Of a DNA stretch of 64,000 nucleotides, positions 1 to 8,297 are shown piece after piece; within the stretch, counting starts at the first letter, position 1; each line of letters opens with the position of its first letter. Source of the DNA: GWE2-51-13 sp041736705 (GTDB taxonomy: Bacteria; Bacillota_I; Bacilli_A; Erysipelotrichales; Erysipelotrichaceae); assembly GCA_041736705.1 (NCBI GenBank), contig JBGSTC010000020.1, positions 56,180 through 120,179 on the forward strand. The letters run 5' to 3'. Under the pieces are notes generated by a model. That model saw only the letters and a program-made list of their open reading frames with translations, made no database searches and had not been told where the DNA came from. The position numbers and the translations under genes are program-made.

Positions 1-1
1 A

Positions 2-340
2 TCAATCTTTGATCCCGGGGAATTAGAACTTAAGTCGATTATGGCCTCTAAAGCAAAAACACGAAAGATGGTGTGGTACATCGATGAGATGTTGATCGCC
101 TATGAAAGGTTTGCGAATAAAGCCGGGGATGCTGCCATGCGTCGATATAAGGCATTACGGCAGTATTACATTGCATCGACACGATCGAACTATGAAGAGC
201 TTGCGAATCGGCTCAACGTCAGCAGCGCTACGGCTCGTCGAGATTTGGAGGATGCACGGAAAGAATTCAGCGTGTTTCTCTTCGGGATCAATGCGTTGGA
301 GGACCTCGAAGATGATGAGCAAAAGATGAGCAGACAATGA
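2..340 (+). CDS. ArpU/RinA-like late transcription regulator (5' end outside window)
   Basis: The reading frame is open to the left edge of the window, so the protein may begin upstream. The first in-window ATG is at 41, but no good ribosome binding site precedes it, which favours a truncated view. The C-terminal half carries a sigma-region-4-like helix-turn-helix (EELANRLNVSSATARRDLED) typical of ArpU/RinA proteins, which activate the late genes of Gram-positive phages. Its place just before the terminase genes fits that job. Family assignment is from the motif and the context; the activity is inferred. Confidence 0.7.
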   Translation, partial: SIFDPGELELKSIMASKAKTRKMVWYIDEMLIAYERFANKAGDAAMRRYKALRQYYIASTRSNYEELANRLNVSSATARRDLEDARKEFSVFLFGINALEDLEDDEQKMSRQ

Positions 341-425
341 GCAGATTTATGTGATAGTATGATAGTGTAGAAATGGTGCCAGGCGAGCACCTTTCTCACT
401 TTTTGATCAAAAATAGCAGTATATG

Positions 426-479
426 AAAAAAGCATGTTTTGACCGCTTTAACTCCTTTCTCGGTCGATCGTGCTTTTTT
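426..479 (+). terminator. Long hairpin between the regulator and the late genes
   Basis: AAAAAAGCA at 426-434 pairs with TGCTTTTTT at 471-479, and an inner GACCG (441-445) pairs with CGGTC (461-465). The outer arms end in A and T runs, so it could terminate transcription on either strand. It separates the late regulator from the packaging genes. Confidence 0.65.
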
Positions 480-516
480 CCTTTTCAACAGAAAGAGAGA
501 GAACCACAATCTATGT

Positions 517-1624
517 ATGCGTAAACTAACATCAATCGAGAGAGTCGAGGCAGTGGGAATAATCGATAAGCTCAGAAATAACGGGATGAGATTCGGCGAG
601 ATCGCCACCGTGCTGGCTAAGCGTTTCGATCGACCATTCACGTCCGACGCCGTCAATTCACTATATTGGCGAGACAAACAAGGTGAAAAATCAAATCTTG
701 AATTTATTCCCAAAGAAGAACGCGGTATCAACCAGGATGGTGTGTTCCGGGATGCGCGTTACTTCGAGGTGAACATCAATGAGCCCCTTGGACCCAACGA
801 GGTGCTGCTGGCTCATGGCTTCGATCCCGACAAGTTTGAGATCGTTACTGCCGGATCAACCGGATCAAAGATCGGTACCGGGAACAACGATGAGCAGTTT
901 TTCATCAATACGTATCGTAAGCTCACGGTGCGTGTAAAAGAAATTAAGCTCACTGAATTGGATTGTATTCAAATCCTAAACTCAACTAAAATCGACCCTA
1001 TACATATTCGGACAGCGCTGGGAGCAAGTCCTATTCGTGATTGGTCAAGACCTATTCCACAACGATGATTTTAGAGGACGTACTTCCAATGGCACGCCGA
1101 TCGATAGATCAGACATGGAACGTGCGGTGATCGATGCCAAGTCATTCTACTATCCACTGATCGAGGAGGCATTGCGACAGGCAGATCACGTCAAGATCAT
1201 CTTCTCTCGAGGCAACCACGACGAATCGTTTGGATGGTGGTTCGTCAATCTCTTGAGTGAAAAATTCCCTCAAGTCGAAGTTGACGGCACCATGAGGGAG
1301 TTTAAGCGCCACGTCTATCACCGCGTATTCCTGGGCTATAATCACGGTGAAAAGGTGAAGAGCGATCCAAAGCTCATCAAAGTATTCAATGGCTTGTGGC
1401 GCCTGGAAATGGCTCAATGCAAGATACGTATCATCAAGCGAGGTCATTGGCATCAGATGTCCACCCTGGATGATGACGGGGCGATCGTAATGGGTCTAAG
1501 TACCGCAGCACCAACAGACGAATACAACGAGAACAACGGCTTTGTGTATTCTCACAAGGTCTTTCAGACATTCATTTACAATCATGATGGAGTCAAAGCG
1601 CAAGTCTATATCGACGGCCACTAA
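517..1624 (+). pseudogene. Phage HTH-metallophosphoesterase, frameshifted and internally deleted
   Basis: Two overlapping frames make one damaged gene. Frame one (ATG 517 after a GAAAGAGAGAG ribosome binding site, stop 1068) encodes an N-terminal helix-turn-helix and a linker. Frame two (open from about 980, stop 1624) encodes the rest of a calcineurin-like phosphoesterase: IGQDLFHNDD, the SRGNHDES signature and a GHWH metal motif. Read upstream of 1037, frame two still gives sensible protein (FGQRWEQVLFVIGQD), so the break lies before it. Neither frame contains the family's first metal motif (D-x-H), so a segment including it appears deleted as well as frameshifted. A programmed frameshift would not restore that motif. 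Confidence 0.7.
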
Positions 1625-1638
1625 GGAGGTGAGAGCGC

Positions 1639-2085
1639 ATGGCGAAACGAAAATACAATCTAAACCCTAAGCAAAAGAAGTTTGCAGACGAGTACATTAT
1701 CACTGCAGACGCCGGACATTCCATGATTGCCGCGGGGTATACGCCTCACTATGCGGCTCAAAATGCATCTCGATTGTTGGGATCCCCGAAAGTGCGAGCT
1801 TACATCAAAGAGCGTCAATTACAGCTCGATAAGCCGACGATTGCAAAACAAGAGGAAGTCCTTGAGTATCTGACGGATGTCATGAGAGGTAAGAGAAAGG
1901 ACGAGGTCTTGAAAGGTGTCGGTATGGGTGAGCAAGTCATTGATCAGATTCGAGTACCCACCAAGGAGCAGATCAGAGCCGCTGAGCTCTTAGGTAAAAG
2001 ATACGGCATGTGGACCGACAAGCTTGAAATCAACGGTGAGGTCGGTTTAGTCAAGATCGTGGATGATATTGATGCCGACAGTTAG
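1639..2085 (+). CDS. terS: Terminase small subunit
   Basis: The 148-residue protein starts NPKQKKFADEYI, the usual opening of the Terminase_2 (SPP1 G1P/PBSX XtmA-like) family, with a DNA-binding helix-turn-helix in the first 60 residues (AGHSMIAAGYTPHYAAQNA). It recognises the packaging site on phage DNA and hands it to the large subunit. A strong AAGGAGGTGAG ribosome binding site lies at 1623-1633. The 3' end overlaps the start of the large terminase gene, as is usual for this pair. Confidence 0.9.
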   Translation: MAKRKYNLNPKQKKFADEYIITADAGHSMIAAGYTPHYAAQNASRLLGSPKVRAYIKERQLQLDKPTIAKQEEVLEYLTDVMRGKRKDEVLKGVGMGEQVIDQIRVPTKEQIRAAELLGKRYGMWTDKLEINGEVGLVKIVDDIDADS

Positions 2086-3322
2086 ATTATCCGATATCAT
2101 TGCACCCTCATTCCGATCCGTTCATGTTGACATCAAGCGTAAGAATCATAACTACTATTGGCTCAAGGGAGGACGCGGATCCACCAAGTCATCATTCGTA
2201 GCTGAGGAAATCGTCAAAGGCATGATGGAGGATCCTAATGCCAATGCAGTCATCCTCCGACGTGTCAAGGATACGCTCCGTGAATCAGTCTATGACCAAA
2301 TGCTATGGGCCATCGACATCTTGGGTGTAGGTCATCTATGGCATGACTCATTGAGTCCACTGTCCATCACGTACAAGCCAACCGGACAACGCATCGTATT
2401 CAAGGGTGCTGACAAACCGAAAAAGGTCAAGGCATCAAAATTCAGACGAGGTTATGCCAAATTCATATGGTATGAGGAAGTTGATGAGTTTCGCGGCGTA
2501 GAGGACTTATCAGTCATCAATCAAACATTGGTCCGTGGCGGTGAGGACATTCGAGTGTTTTATACCTACAATCCGCCAAAGAGCGTCAACAGCTGGATCA
2601 ACACAGAGGTGGATAGGCAAGCTCTCAGAAAAGACACGCTGGTGCATTCTTCGAACTATCTGAGCGTACCCAAGGAATGGCTTGGTCGTCAGTTCATCGA
2701 AGAGGCAGAGTACGTCAAGGCAAATAATCCGACACGATACGACCACGAATTCATGGGCGTTGTCACCGGAACAGGGGCCGAAGTATTCAACAATGTCACC
2801 GTGAGACGAATCACTGATGACGAGGTCAATGCATTCGATAAAATATACCGAGGTCTCGACTTTGGATATGCGGCGGATCCGCTTCATTACTCAGAAATCT
2901 TTTATGAAAAGACGGCGCATGGACGTCGTATTTATATTTTTAGAGAGATACATCAGACAGGGCTCAAGAACGCTCAAGCGGTCGAAAAGATCAAGGCGTT
3001 CAATCCCCTCAACGGATGGATCACATCCGATCGGGAACCACGCACAATTGCAGAAATGGAAGATCTCGGATTACGAATCGAACCGGCTAAAAAGGGAGCT
3101 GGGAGCCCCGAACACGGAATCAAGTGGCTCCAGGATCTCGAAGAAATCATCATCGATCCGGAACGATGCCCGAATACAGCCCGAGAGTTTACATCCTATG
3201 AGCTTGAACGAGACGGTAATGGAAATCTCAAGGGATCGTACCCCGACAGAGACAACCATAGTATCGACTCCGTGCGTTATGGGCTCGAGGATATAATTCG
3301 AAACAATGTTTGGCTTTATTAA
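2063..3322 (+). CDS. terL: Terminase large subunit, PBSX type
   Basis: The 419-residue DNA-packaging motor has an N-terminal ATPase and a C-terminal nuclease. The Walker A motif GGRGSTKS is at residues 36-43 and the Walker B segment FIWYEEVDEF at 134-143. The RNase H-like nuclease shows acidic residues in LDFGYA (D266) and TSDRE (D323) and the terminal DNHSIDSVRY motif. Length and motif order match PBSX/XtmB terminases. An ATG at 2072 is an equally plausible start. The gene overlaps the small subunit by about 20 bases, which suggests translational coupling. Confidence 0.95.
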   Translation: MILMPTVRLSDIIAPSFRSVHVDIKRKNHNYYWLKGGRGSTKSSFVAEEIVKGMMEDPNANAVILRRVKDTLRESVYDQMLWAIDILGVGHLWHDSLSPLSITYKPTGQRIVFKGADKPKKVKASKFRRGYAKFIWYEEVDEFRGVEDLSVINQTLVRGGEDIRVFYTYNPPKSVNSWINTEVDRQALRKDTLVHSSNYLSVPKEWLGRQFIEEAEYVKANNPTRYDHEFMGVVTGTGAEVFNNVTVRRITDDEVNAFDKIYRGLDFGYAADPLHYSEIFYEKTAHGRRIYIFREIHQTGLKNAQAVEKIKAFNPLNGWITSDREPRTIAEMEDLGLRIEPAKKGAGSPEHGIKWLQDLEEIIIDPERCPNTAREFTSYELERDGNGNLKGSYPDRDNHSIDSVRYGLEDIIRNNVWLY

Positions 3323-3343
3323 CCCATAGAGAGGAGGAAACTC

Positions 3344-5002
3344 ATGAATGAAAAAGTTTTAAGCGGCGATCTAAACTTAGCCGCGTCTCACCTACACACA
3401 GTCATCGCAGCTGACAGGGCAAGCACTCTGAAACGAGATGCTCGTGTCGGACTTGACTACTATGATTATAAGCATGATATTCTCGATAATCGAATCTTCT
3501 ATGTCGACGACAAGGGTCTATTGAAAGAGGACAAATATGCGTCCAATGTCAAGATACCCCACCCGTTTTTCACAGAGTTGGTGGATCAGAAAGTCCAATA
3601 TCTGCTCAGTAACCCGGTAGAGTTTGAGACCGAAAATGAGGATCTCAAAAAGTACCTTATGGAATACGTGGATGACGATCTACAAGTCGCCCTCCAAGAC
3701 GTAACTCAAGGCTCATCTGTCAAAGGCTGTGAGTATCTGTATGCCCGGACAACGAGCGAGGACAAGTTGAAATTCGAAACGGCCGACAGTTTGCAAATGG
3801 TCCCGATCTATGATGACAACAACGACCTGGTGGCGCTCATCCGATACTATGACCGAGATATCACGAAAAACAGTAAGGTCGTCACGATCACCTATGTCGA
3901 ACGATGGACGGAAGAAGATGTCGCGTACTTCGTCAGCGACAATAGAGGGAAGTTCATACCGGATGCGAGCAAACTTCCGAATCCACGTCAGCATGTACTT
4001 GCCGTCGCAGACGATGGGTCCACGCTGGGGCGCTCGTATGGTGCGATCCCGTTCTACAAGCTTACAAATAATATCAATCAAAAGACCGATCTCGCTCCGA
4101 TCAAGGCGCTCATCGATGACTACGATTTGATGAACGCGTTTATGAGCAATAACCTCCAAGACTTCACCGATGCGGTGTACGTGGTCAAGGGATTCAAGGG
4201 CGACGATCTCAGTACATTGAGACAGAACATCAAAGCCAAAAAGACATTAGCCCTCCCGGTCGATGGGAGCATGGAAATCCAAACGGTCGACATTCCGGTC
4301 GAGGCGCGCAAAGTCAAACTCGACCTGGACAAAGAGAACATCTACAAGTTCGGCATGGGCTTTGACAGTTCACAGGTCGGCGACGGCAACATCACCAACA
4401 TCGTAATCAAATCACGATATGCGCTGCTGGATCTCAAGTGTAATAAAACCGAGGCTCGTTTGAGGGCAATGCTCTCATGGATGATCAAGATGATCCTGGA
4501 GGACATCAAGCGCCGACAGGGTAAGGGCTTTGATCCGAGCGCGATTAAGGTCACGATCGTACGTGAAACGATGGTCAATGAGACCGATATCGTCACTAAC
4601 GCCAAGACCGAAGCTGACACTAAGAGCGTCATGATTCAAACGATCCTCGCGGCTGAACCATACATTGGGGAAGAAAGTGCCCTCAAGCTCATTTGTGATC
4701 AACTTGATCTCGATTTCGATGAGGTCCAATCTCTCATTGAAGAACAGGACTACAAGCCGGGCATCGCGGATGGTACGGATCCGGACAATGAATTGAATCA
4801 AGCCGTATCTTCCGTTTCAAAAACACTCAATGGGGCGCAAATTACATCCATGATGAGCGTGGTCGAACAAGTGAAAAACGGAACTCTCACTCCCGATCAA
4901 GGGATTGCGATACTAACCGGATCATTGGGTATCGACTTGGCGCAAGCGAAGAAAGTCATAGGCGTGGCCGAGGAGGTCGCGGCAAATGGATCAACGAGCT
5001 AA
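3344..5002 (+). CDS. Portal protein (SPP1 gp6 type)
   Basis: The 552-residue protein follows the terminase and has the layout of SPP1 gp6-family portals: an N-terminal wing region containing DYYDYKHDI, a central KIPHPFFTELVDQKVQYLLS segment, and a C-terminal acidic helical region. Portals form the dodecameric ring through which DNA enters and leaves the capsid. A GAGAGGAGG ribosome binding site precedes the ATG. The end overlaps the next head gene by 17 bases. The call rests on family pattern and position. Confidence 0.92.
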   Translation: MNEKVLSGDLNLAASHLHTVIAADRASTLKRDARVGLDYYDYKHDILDNRIFYVDDKGLLKEDKYASNVKIPHPFFTELVDQKVQYLLSNPVEFETENEDLKKYLMEYVDDDLQVALQDVTQGSSVKGCEYLYARTTSEDKLKFETADSLQMVPIYDDNNDLVALIRYYDRDITKNSKVVTITYVERWTEEDVAYFVSDNRGKFIPDASKLPNPRQHVLAVADDGSTLGRSYGAIPFYKLTNNINQKTDLAPIKALIDDYDLMNAFMSNNLQDFTDAVYVVKGFKGDDLSTLRQNIKAKKTLALPVDGSMEIQTVDIPVEARKVKLDLDKENIYKFGMGFDSSQVGDGNITNIVIKSRYALLDLKCNKTEARLRAMLSWMIKMILEDIKRRQGKGFDPSAIKVTIVRETMVNETDIVTNAKTEADTKSVMIQTILAAEPYIGEESALKLICDQLDLDFDEVQSLIEEQDYKPGIADGTDPDNELNQAVSSVSKTLNGAQITSMMSVVEQVKNGTLTPDQGIAILTGSLGIDLAQAKKVIGVAEEVAANGSTS

Positions 5003-5903
5003 GTGGGCGAAAGTCGTCAATGATCTGAGTGATCAAACCTTTGAGAAAGCAGACAATGCACTCTACGAGGCGTATCGCGAGGCATTGATCGACATTAAGA
5101 AACAAGCCAACCTCTACCTTAAGCAATTCGAGACGCTGTCATTCAGTCAACGTCTCGAAGCTGAACGACTATTCGACATTGGCGCCCGGATCAAACAGAT
5201 CCTCGACGAGGCCAATGGGAAAGTGATCGATGTCGTCAAAACCAGCACCGCAGAACAAGTGGCCAACGGCTACTACGGTACGTTCTATGGTCTCGAGGGC
5301 GCTGAAAACATCAACATCCCGGTCTCAATATTGGACAAGAGTTTCATCCGGAGCATCGTCAATAAACCTGTGGATGGCAAGACACTCAGTCGTCGGCTTT
5401 ATAAGAACACTGAGAGGCTGGCCAAAACAACCACTCGATCACTCATTCAAGGCGCGATCGACGGTAAGGGATATGCCTATGTGGCCAAACGGATCGCGGA
5501 TCAAACTGAGGCGTCATATCAGAGAGCCATAAGGATCGCGCGGACCGAGGGGGGGCGAGCATCTTCGATCTCAACTCAAAAGGCGTATGAGGATGCCGAG
5601 AAAGTCGGGGTCACTCTGAAAAAGACATGGGTGGCTACACTCGATAGAAAGACAAGACATTCTCACCAAGCGCTTGATGGTCAAACCGTCGGGGTCGATG
5701 AGAACTTTGTCTCACCAACAACCGGGGCACAGGGTCAAGGACCACGTCTCATGGGTCGCGCAAGTGAGGATATCAATTGCCGATGCACGACGATCGCTGA
5801 GGTAAATGAGATTAAGCCCGCATTGCGCCTGGACAATGAGACGAAACGAGCCATCAGTAACATGACATACGCTGAGTGGCTTGATCAGAAAGGGGTCGAA
5901 TGA
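4986..5903 (+). CDS. Minor head protein, MuF/SPP1 gp7 family
   Basis: The 305-residue protein carries the C-terminal Phage_Mu_F signature: WVATLDRKTRHSHQALDG at about 215-232, then GPRLMGRASEDINCRC near 252-267. The N-terminal half is helical. MuF proteins bind the portal and the scaffold during head assembly and are packaged in small numbers. The gene overlaps the portal gene upstream, and its stop overlaps the start of the next small ORF (ATGA), so the three are probably coupled. Confidence 0.9.
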   Translation: MDQRAKWAKVVNDLSDQTFEKADNALYEAYREALIDIKKQANLYLKQFETLSFSQRLEAERLFDIGARIKQILDEANGKVIDVVKTSTAEQVANGYYGTFYGLEGAENINIPVSILDKSFIRSIVNKPVDGKTLSRRLYKNTERLAKTTTRSLIQGAIDGKGYAYVAKRIADQTEASYQRAIRIARTEGGRASSISTQKAYEDAEKVGVTLKKTWVATLDRKTRHSHQALDGQTVGVDENFVSPTTGAQGQGPRLMGRASEDINCRCTTIAEVNEIKPALRLDNETKRAISNMTYAEWLDQKGVE

Positions 5904-5974
5904 AAAAGTTAATCGTGAAGTATCTCAACCGATTGATTCTGTGGATCAACCGTAAAACGAGGGCAAAAGCATGA
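5900..5974 (+). CDS. 24-residue basic peptide, unknown
   Basis: A short ORF begins in an ATGA overlap with the MuF stop and ends in an ATGATG overlap with the next gene. It encodes a lysine- and arginine-rich peptide with one short hydrophobic stretch (LNRLILWI). Overlaps at both ends are the main argument that it is translated, possibly only to keep ribosomes moving between genes. I recognise no family. Confidence 0.4.
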   Translation: MKKLIVKYLNRLILWINRKTRAKA

Positions 5975-6364
5975 TGCTCCTTGAATCGGTGATCCTTGGG
6001 CGCAAGTGGGCAATGTACTATCAACCCACTGCCGGAGCTGAGAATGTGGGGGGGGGGGGGGATGGCTTGTTTTCCCTCGCGCGAGATATACATCCGGGAC
6101 GATCTCAAGGACGAGGAGTTGTTGCATGCGTTGATTCATGAGATCACCCATGCCTGGATGTTCGAGATGGGGCAAGGTCAAAACCAACTTCTCAAGCATC
6201 ATTTTGATGAGGAGTTTATCTGTGAACTGTTGGCAATCCACGGTCAGAGTATTGTGGAAAGCGCGATCGATTGCTTTAGAAAGATCAAAGCTCAGAAAAA
6301 ACAGAGCAAGAAGATCTATCGAGAGATTAACAAAGACATTAAACAAAACTTGGTGGCGGAATAG
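5971..6364 (+). pseudogene. HExxH metallopeptidase-like phage protein, frame broken by a poly-G tract
   Basis: From ATG 5971 (GAGGG ribosome binding site at 5959-5963) the frame reads a plausible start, LLESVILGRKWAMYYQP, then enters a run of 14 G (6048-6061). After it, the same frame soon stops, while the next frame continues to 6364 with IYIRDDLKDEELLHALIHE and then ITHAW. HEITH fits the HExxH zinc-peptidase motif. Removing one G (or adding two) would join both parts into a protein of about 130 residues. An in-frame ATG at 6062, directly after the G run, could alternatively start a shorter protein. The last 18 bases overlap the tRNA-like element. Phase variation, real decay and a sequencing error are all possible. 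Confidence 0.6.
6048..6061 (+). repeat. 14-G homopolymer inside a coding sequence
   Basis: Fourteen consecutive G bases form the longest homopolymer I noticed in the window. They sit exactly where the two halves of the HExxH gene change frame. Tracts of this length slip readily in replication and are also error-prone to sequence. Confidence 0.9.
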
Positions 6365-6448
6365 GTAGACGCTATCTCATGGATAGTAGTCAGAGGGCAA
6401 TCCATAATTGGCAACTGACATCCAGGGTGCAAATCCTTGGCCAAGTTT
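6347..6448 (+). ncRNA. tRNA-like element with long variable arm (class II fold, CAU loop)
   Basis: The acceptor stem AACTTGG (6347-6353) pairs perfectly with CCAAGTT (6441-6447). U8-G9 follow, then a Leu-type D arm (GCG at 6356-6358 with CGC at 6370-6372, loop containing GGTAGA). A compressed anticodon arm has the seven-base loop CTCATGG (6376-6382), so the anticodon would be CAU. A variable arm closes with GTCAG (6389-6393) and CTGAC (6415-6419). The T arm has CCAGGG/CCTTGG around the loop TGCAAAT (6428-6434). Oddities: the anticodon stem shares bases with the D stem, the T stem has six pairs, and no CCA is encoded. It may be a degenerate tRNA or a tRNA mimic rather than a working decoder. 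Confidence 0.5.
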
Positions 6449-6463
6449 ATATTTTGGTAAAAC

Positions 6464-6481
6464 GGCGAGAGATCGCCTTTT
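6464..6481 (+). terminator. Short hairpin terminator or attenuator before the scaffold gene
   Basis: GGCGA (6464-6468) pairs with TCGCC (6473-6477) around a GAGA tetraloop, followed by TTTT. Upstream A bases can extend the stem. It lies between the tRNA-like element and the scaffold gene. Confidence 0.5.
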
Positions 6482-6562
6482 ATATCGCCCGATCATGGCG
6501 TTAAACTGACACTCGCATCGTGGGCGTTGCCACGTTAATCACTCGAAAGGGAGGAAATAAAA

Positions 6563-7159
6563 ATGAATCGTGACTTTTTAGAAAAACTTGGTCTACCTAA
6601 AGATCAAGTGGATCAGATCATGGCCGAGCACGGCAAGACAGTCCAAACCACTCAAGCCAAACTTACCACCGCGGAGGATAGAGTAAAGGCACTTGAGGGC
6701 GATTTAGGTAATGCCAACAAGCTCGTAGGCGATCTTAAGAAAGAGACCAAGGACACCAAGGAACTCCAAGATAAGATCACAGAATACGAGAAAAAGGTTT
6801 CTGATCTTGAAGTTGAACGAGCCAAGGATCGCAAGACATCAAAGCTCAAAGATGCCCTCACAGCAGCCGGTGCCAATGACATTGAGTATATGATGTTCAA
6901 GCTCGGCGATGTCGAATTGGACAAAGAGGGTAATGTCAAAGACTTGGACAACCGGGTCAAGGTTCTCAAAGAGACCAATCCCACATTCTTCAAAAAAGAA
7001 GAACTCCCACCCGATCCTAAGAATCCAGCCAAAGGCGGATACAAACCGATCGACACCAAGTTACCAAATGGCAAGACCGTCACGTTGGACATCAACTCAA
7101 TGAGTGTTGATCAGATCAACGAGAATTGGGACGCCATCAAACAACAGAATAAAAAGTAA
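6563..7159 (+). CDS. Capsid scaffold protein (GP20-like)
   Basis: The 198-residue protein is highly charged and mostly alpha-helical, with a long coiled coil from about residue 30 to 100 rich in Lys, Glu and Asp. It begins with DFLEKLGLPKDQVDQIMAEH, typical of Phage_GP20 minor structural/scaffold proteins, which direct coat assembly and leave before DNA packaging. Placement directly before the coat gene fits. The ribosome binding site is GGGAGG. Confidence 0.85.
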   Translation: MNRDFLEKLGLPKDQVDQIMAEHGKTVQTTQAKLTTAEDRVKALEGDLGNANKLVGDLKKETKDTKELQDKITEYEKKVSDLEVERAKDRKTSKLKDALTAAGANDIEYMMFKLGDVELDKEGNVKDLDNRVKVLKETNPTFFKKEELPPDPKNPAKGGYKPIDTKLPNGKTVTLDINSMSVDQINENWDAIKQQNKK

Positions 7160-7182
7160 AACCATTTAGGAGGTAAACACAA

Positions 7183-8025
7183 ATGGCACTATCTGATTTC
7201 ATCCCCAAACTGTGGTCTGCAAGACTACTCGCCAACCTGGACAAGAAGTTAGTTTTCAAGGGATTCGTCAACACCGACTACGAGGGCGAAATCTCCGGAC
7301 TCGGTAGCTCCGTCGTCATCAACCAAATGGGTGACGTCACCATCAAAGATTACACGGGCGCTGACATTGCCGCTGCTGATGATGTAGACGGCGCGACGCA
7401 GACCTTGCTCATCGACCAAGCCAAGTATTTCAACTTCAAAGTCAAAGATATCACCGCTGCACAGGCTAACGTCGATTTGCTTGACAAAGCAATGGCACGC
7501 GCAGCCTATGCGATCGCGGACAAGATCGACCAGGCAATCGCCGCATTGGTCACCGGTGCGGGTAGCACGGTCGGTACCCTGTTGGCCCCGATCGAGATCA
7601 ACTCCGTCAATGCTTACGATGAATTGGTCAACCTCGGCGTCAAGCTCGATGAGTTGAACATCGAACGTGTTGGCCGCAAAGCCATCTTGCCGCCTTGGTA
7701 CATCGGATTACTGTCCAAGGATCCGCGTTTCACGTCTAAATACGAAATCCTTGAAAACGGACTCGTAGATGGCGCCAACGTGGCTGGATTCGAACTCTCG
7801 ATGTCCAACAACATCGTCAAAGACACGACCGACACGGCGATCTACAAAGTCCCGGCCGGAACCCAAGCAGCGATCTCTTATGCTGGCCAAGTTTCCGAAA
7901 CCGAAGCATACCGTCCGGAAAGCAATTTCGCGGATGCAGTCAAAGGCTTGTTCGTTTACGGCCACAAGGTCGTCGAACCGAAAGCCATGGTCCAATTCCT
8001 CGTCAAACAAGTCGCCGAGGCTTAA
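7183..8025 (+). CDS. Major capsid protein, P22 coat-like family
   Basis: The 280-residue protein opens with FIPKLWSARLLANLDKKLVF and continues with the DYEGEI and QAKYFNFKVKDI elements that mark P22-type coat proteins of Bacillota prophages. These adopt the HK97 fold and form the icosahedral shell. A strong TTAGGAGG site precedes the start. Its codon choice (many GCC, GTC, ATC) looks like that of a highly expressed gene. No protease gene is visible beside it. Confidence 0.88.
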   Translation: MALSDFIPKLWSARLLANLDKKLVFKGFVNTDYEGEISGLGSSVVINQMGDVTIKDYTGADIAAADDVDGATQTLLIDQAKYFNFKVKDITAAQANVDLLDKAMARAAYAIADKIDQAIAALVTGAGSTVGTLLAPIEINSVNAYDELVNLGVKLDELNIERVGRKAILPPWYIGLLSKDPRFTSKYEILENGLVDGANVAGFELSMSNNIVKDTTDTAIYKVPAGTQAAISYAGQVSETEAYRPESNFADAVKGLFVYGHKVVEPKAMVQFLVKQVAEA

Positions 8026-8041
8026 GAGGGAGGGTTAGTCC

Positions 8042-8257
8042 ATGTATAAAGTCATCTACGGCTTTGTTGACGGCGTAGAAAAGTGCAACTACAAGGAGGG
8101 CGATGAGTTTATCGTTGGTCCAAACACCGATGAAAAGCGCATCGCCAAACTGAGTGGGTACACAAATAGCATCTTGAGACCGTTGATTCAATGGGTCGAA
8201 GATGTCGCCGTGGAGCCAACCAAAAAGAATACCAAAAAGGCAAGCAAGGGGGAGTAA
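8042..8257 (+). CDS. Small phage head-region protein, unknown function
   Basis: The 71-residue protein begins YKVIYGFVDGVEKCNYKEGD and has a lysine-rich tail. Short proteins of this pattern commonly follow the coat gene in Bacillota siphoviruses and are often annotated only as hypothetical or head-associated. The stop codon lies inside the terminator hairpin that follows. The assignment is positional. Confidence 0.75.
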   Translation: MYKVIYGFVDGVEKCNYKEGDEFIVGPNTDEKRIAKLSGYTNSILRPLIQWVEDVAVEPTKKNTKKASKGE

Positions 8258-8275
8258 GCATATTACTCCCTTTTT
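8250..8275 (+). terminator. Rho-independent terminator after the capsid genes
   Basis: GGGAGTAA (8250-8257) pairs perfectly with TTACTCCC (8263-8270) around GCATA, then TTTTT. It overlaps the stop of the previous gene. A terminator here would let coat mRNA exceed joining- and tail-gene mRNA. Confidence 0.85.
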
Positions 8276-8297
8276 GCTTTTTACAAGGAGGGACAAT

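Noticed and set aside
439..516. Upstream extension of the phage phosphoesterase ORF to an alternative start at 439
   Set aside because: It would overlap the long terminator hairpin at 426-479 and has no ribosome binding site; the ATG at 517 has a good one.
5996..6061. TTG start at 5996 for the HExxH ORF
   Set aside because: The start lies inside the out-of-frame N-terminal coding part, has no site, and would give an unrelated leader before the G tract; the frame from 5971 reads as a natural N-terminus.
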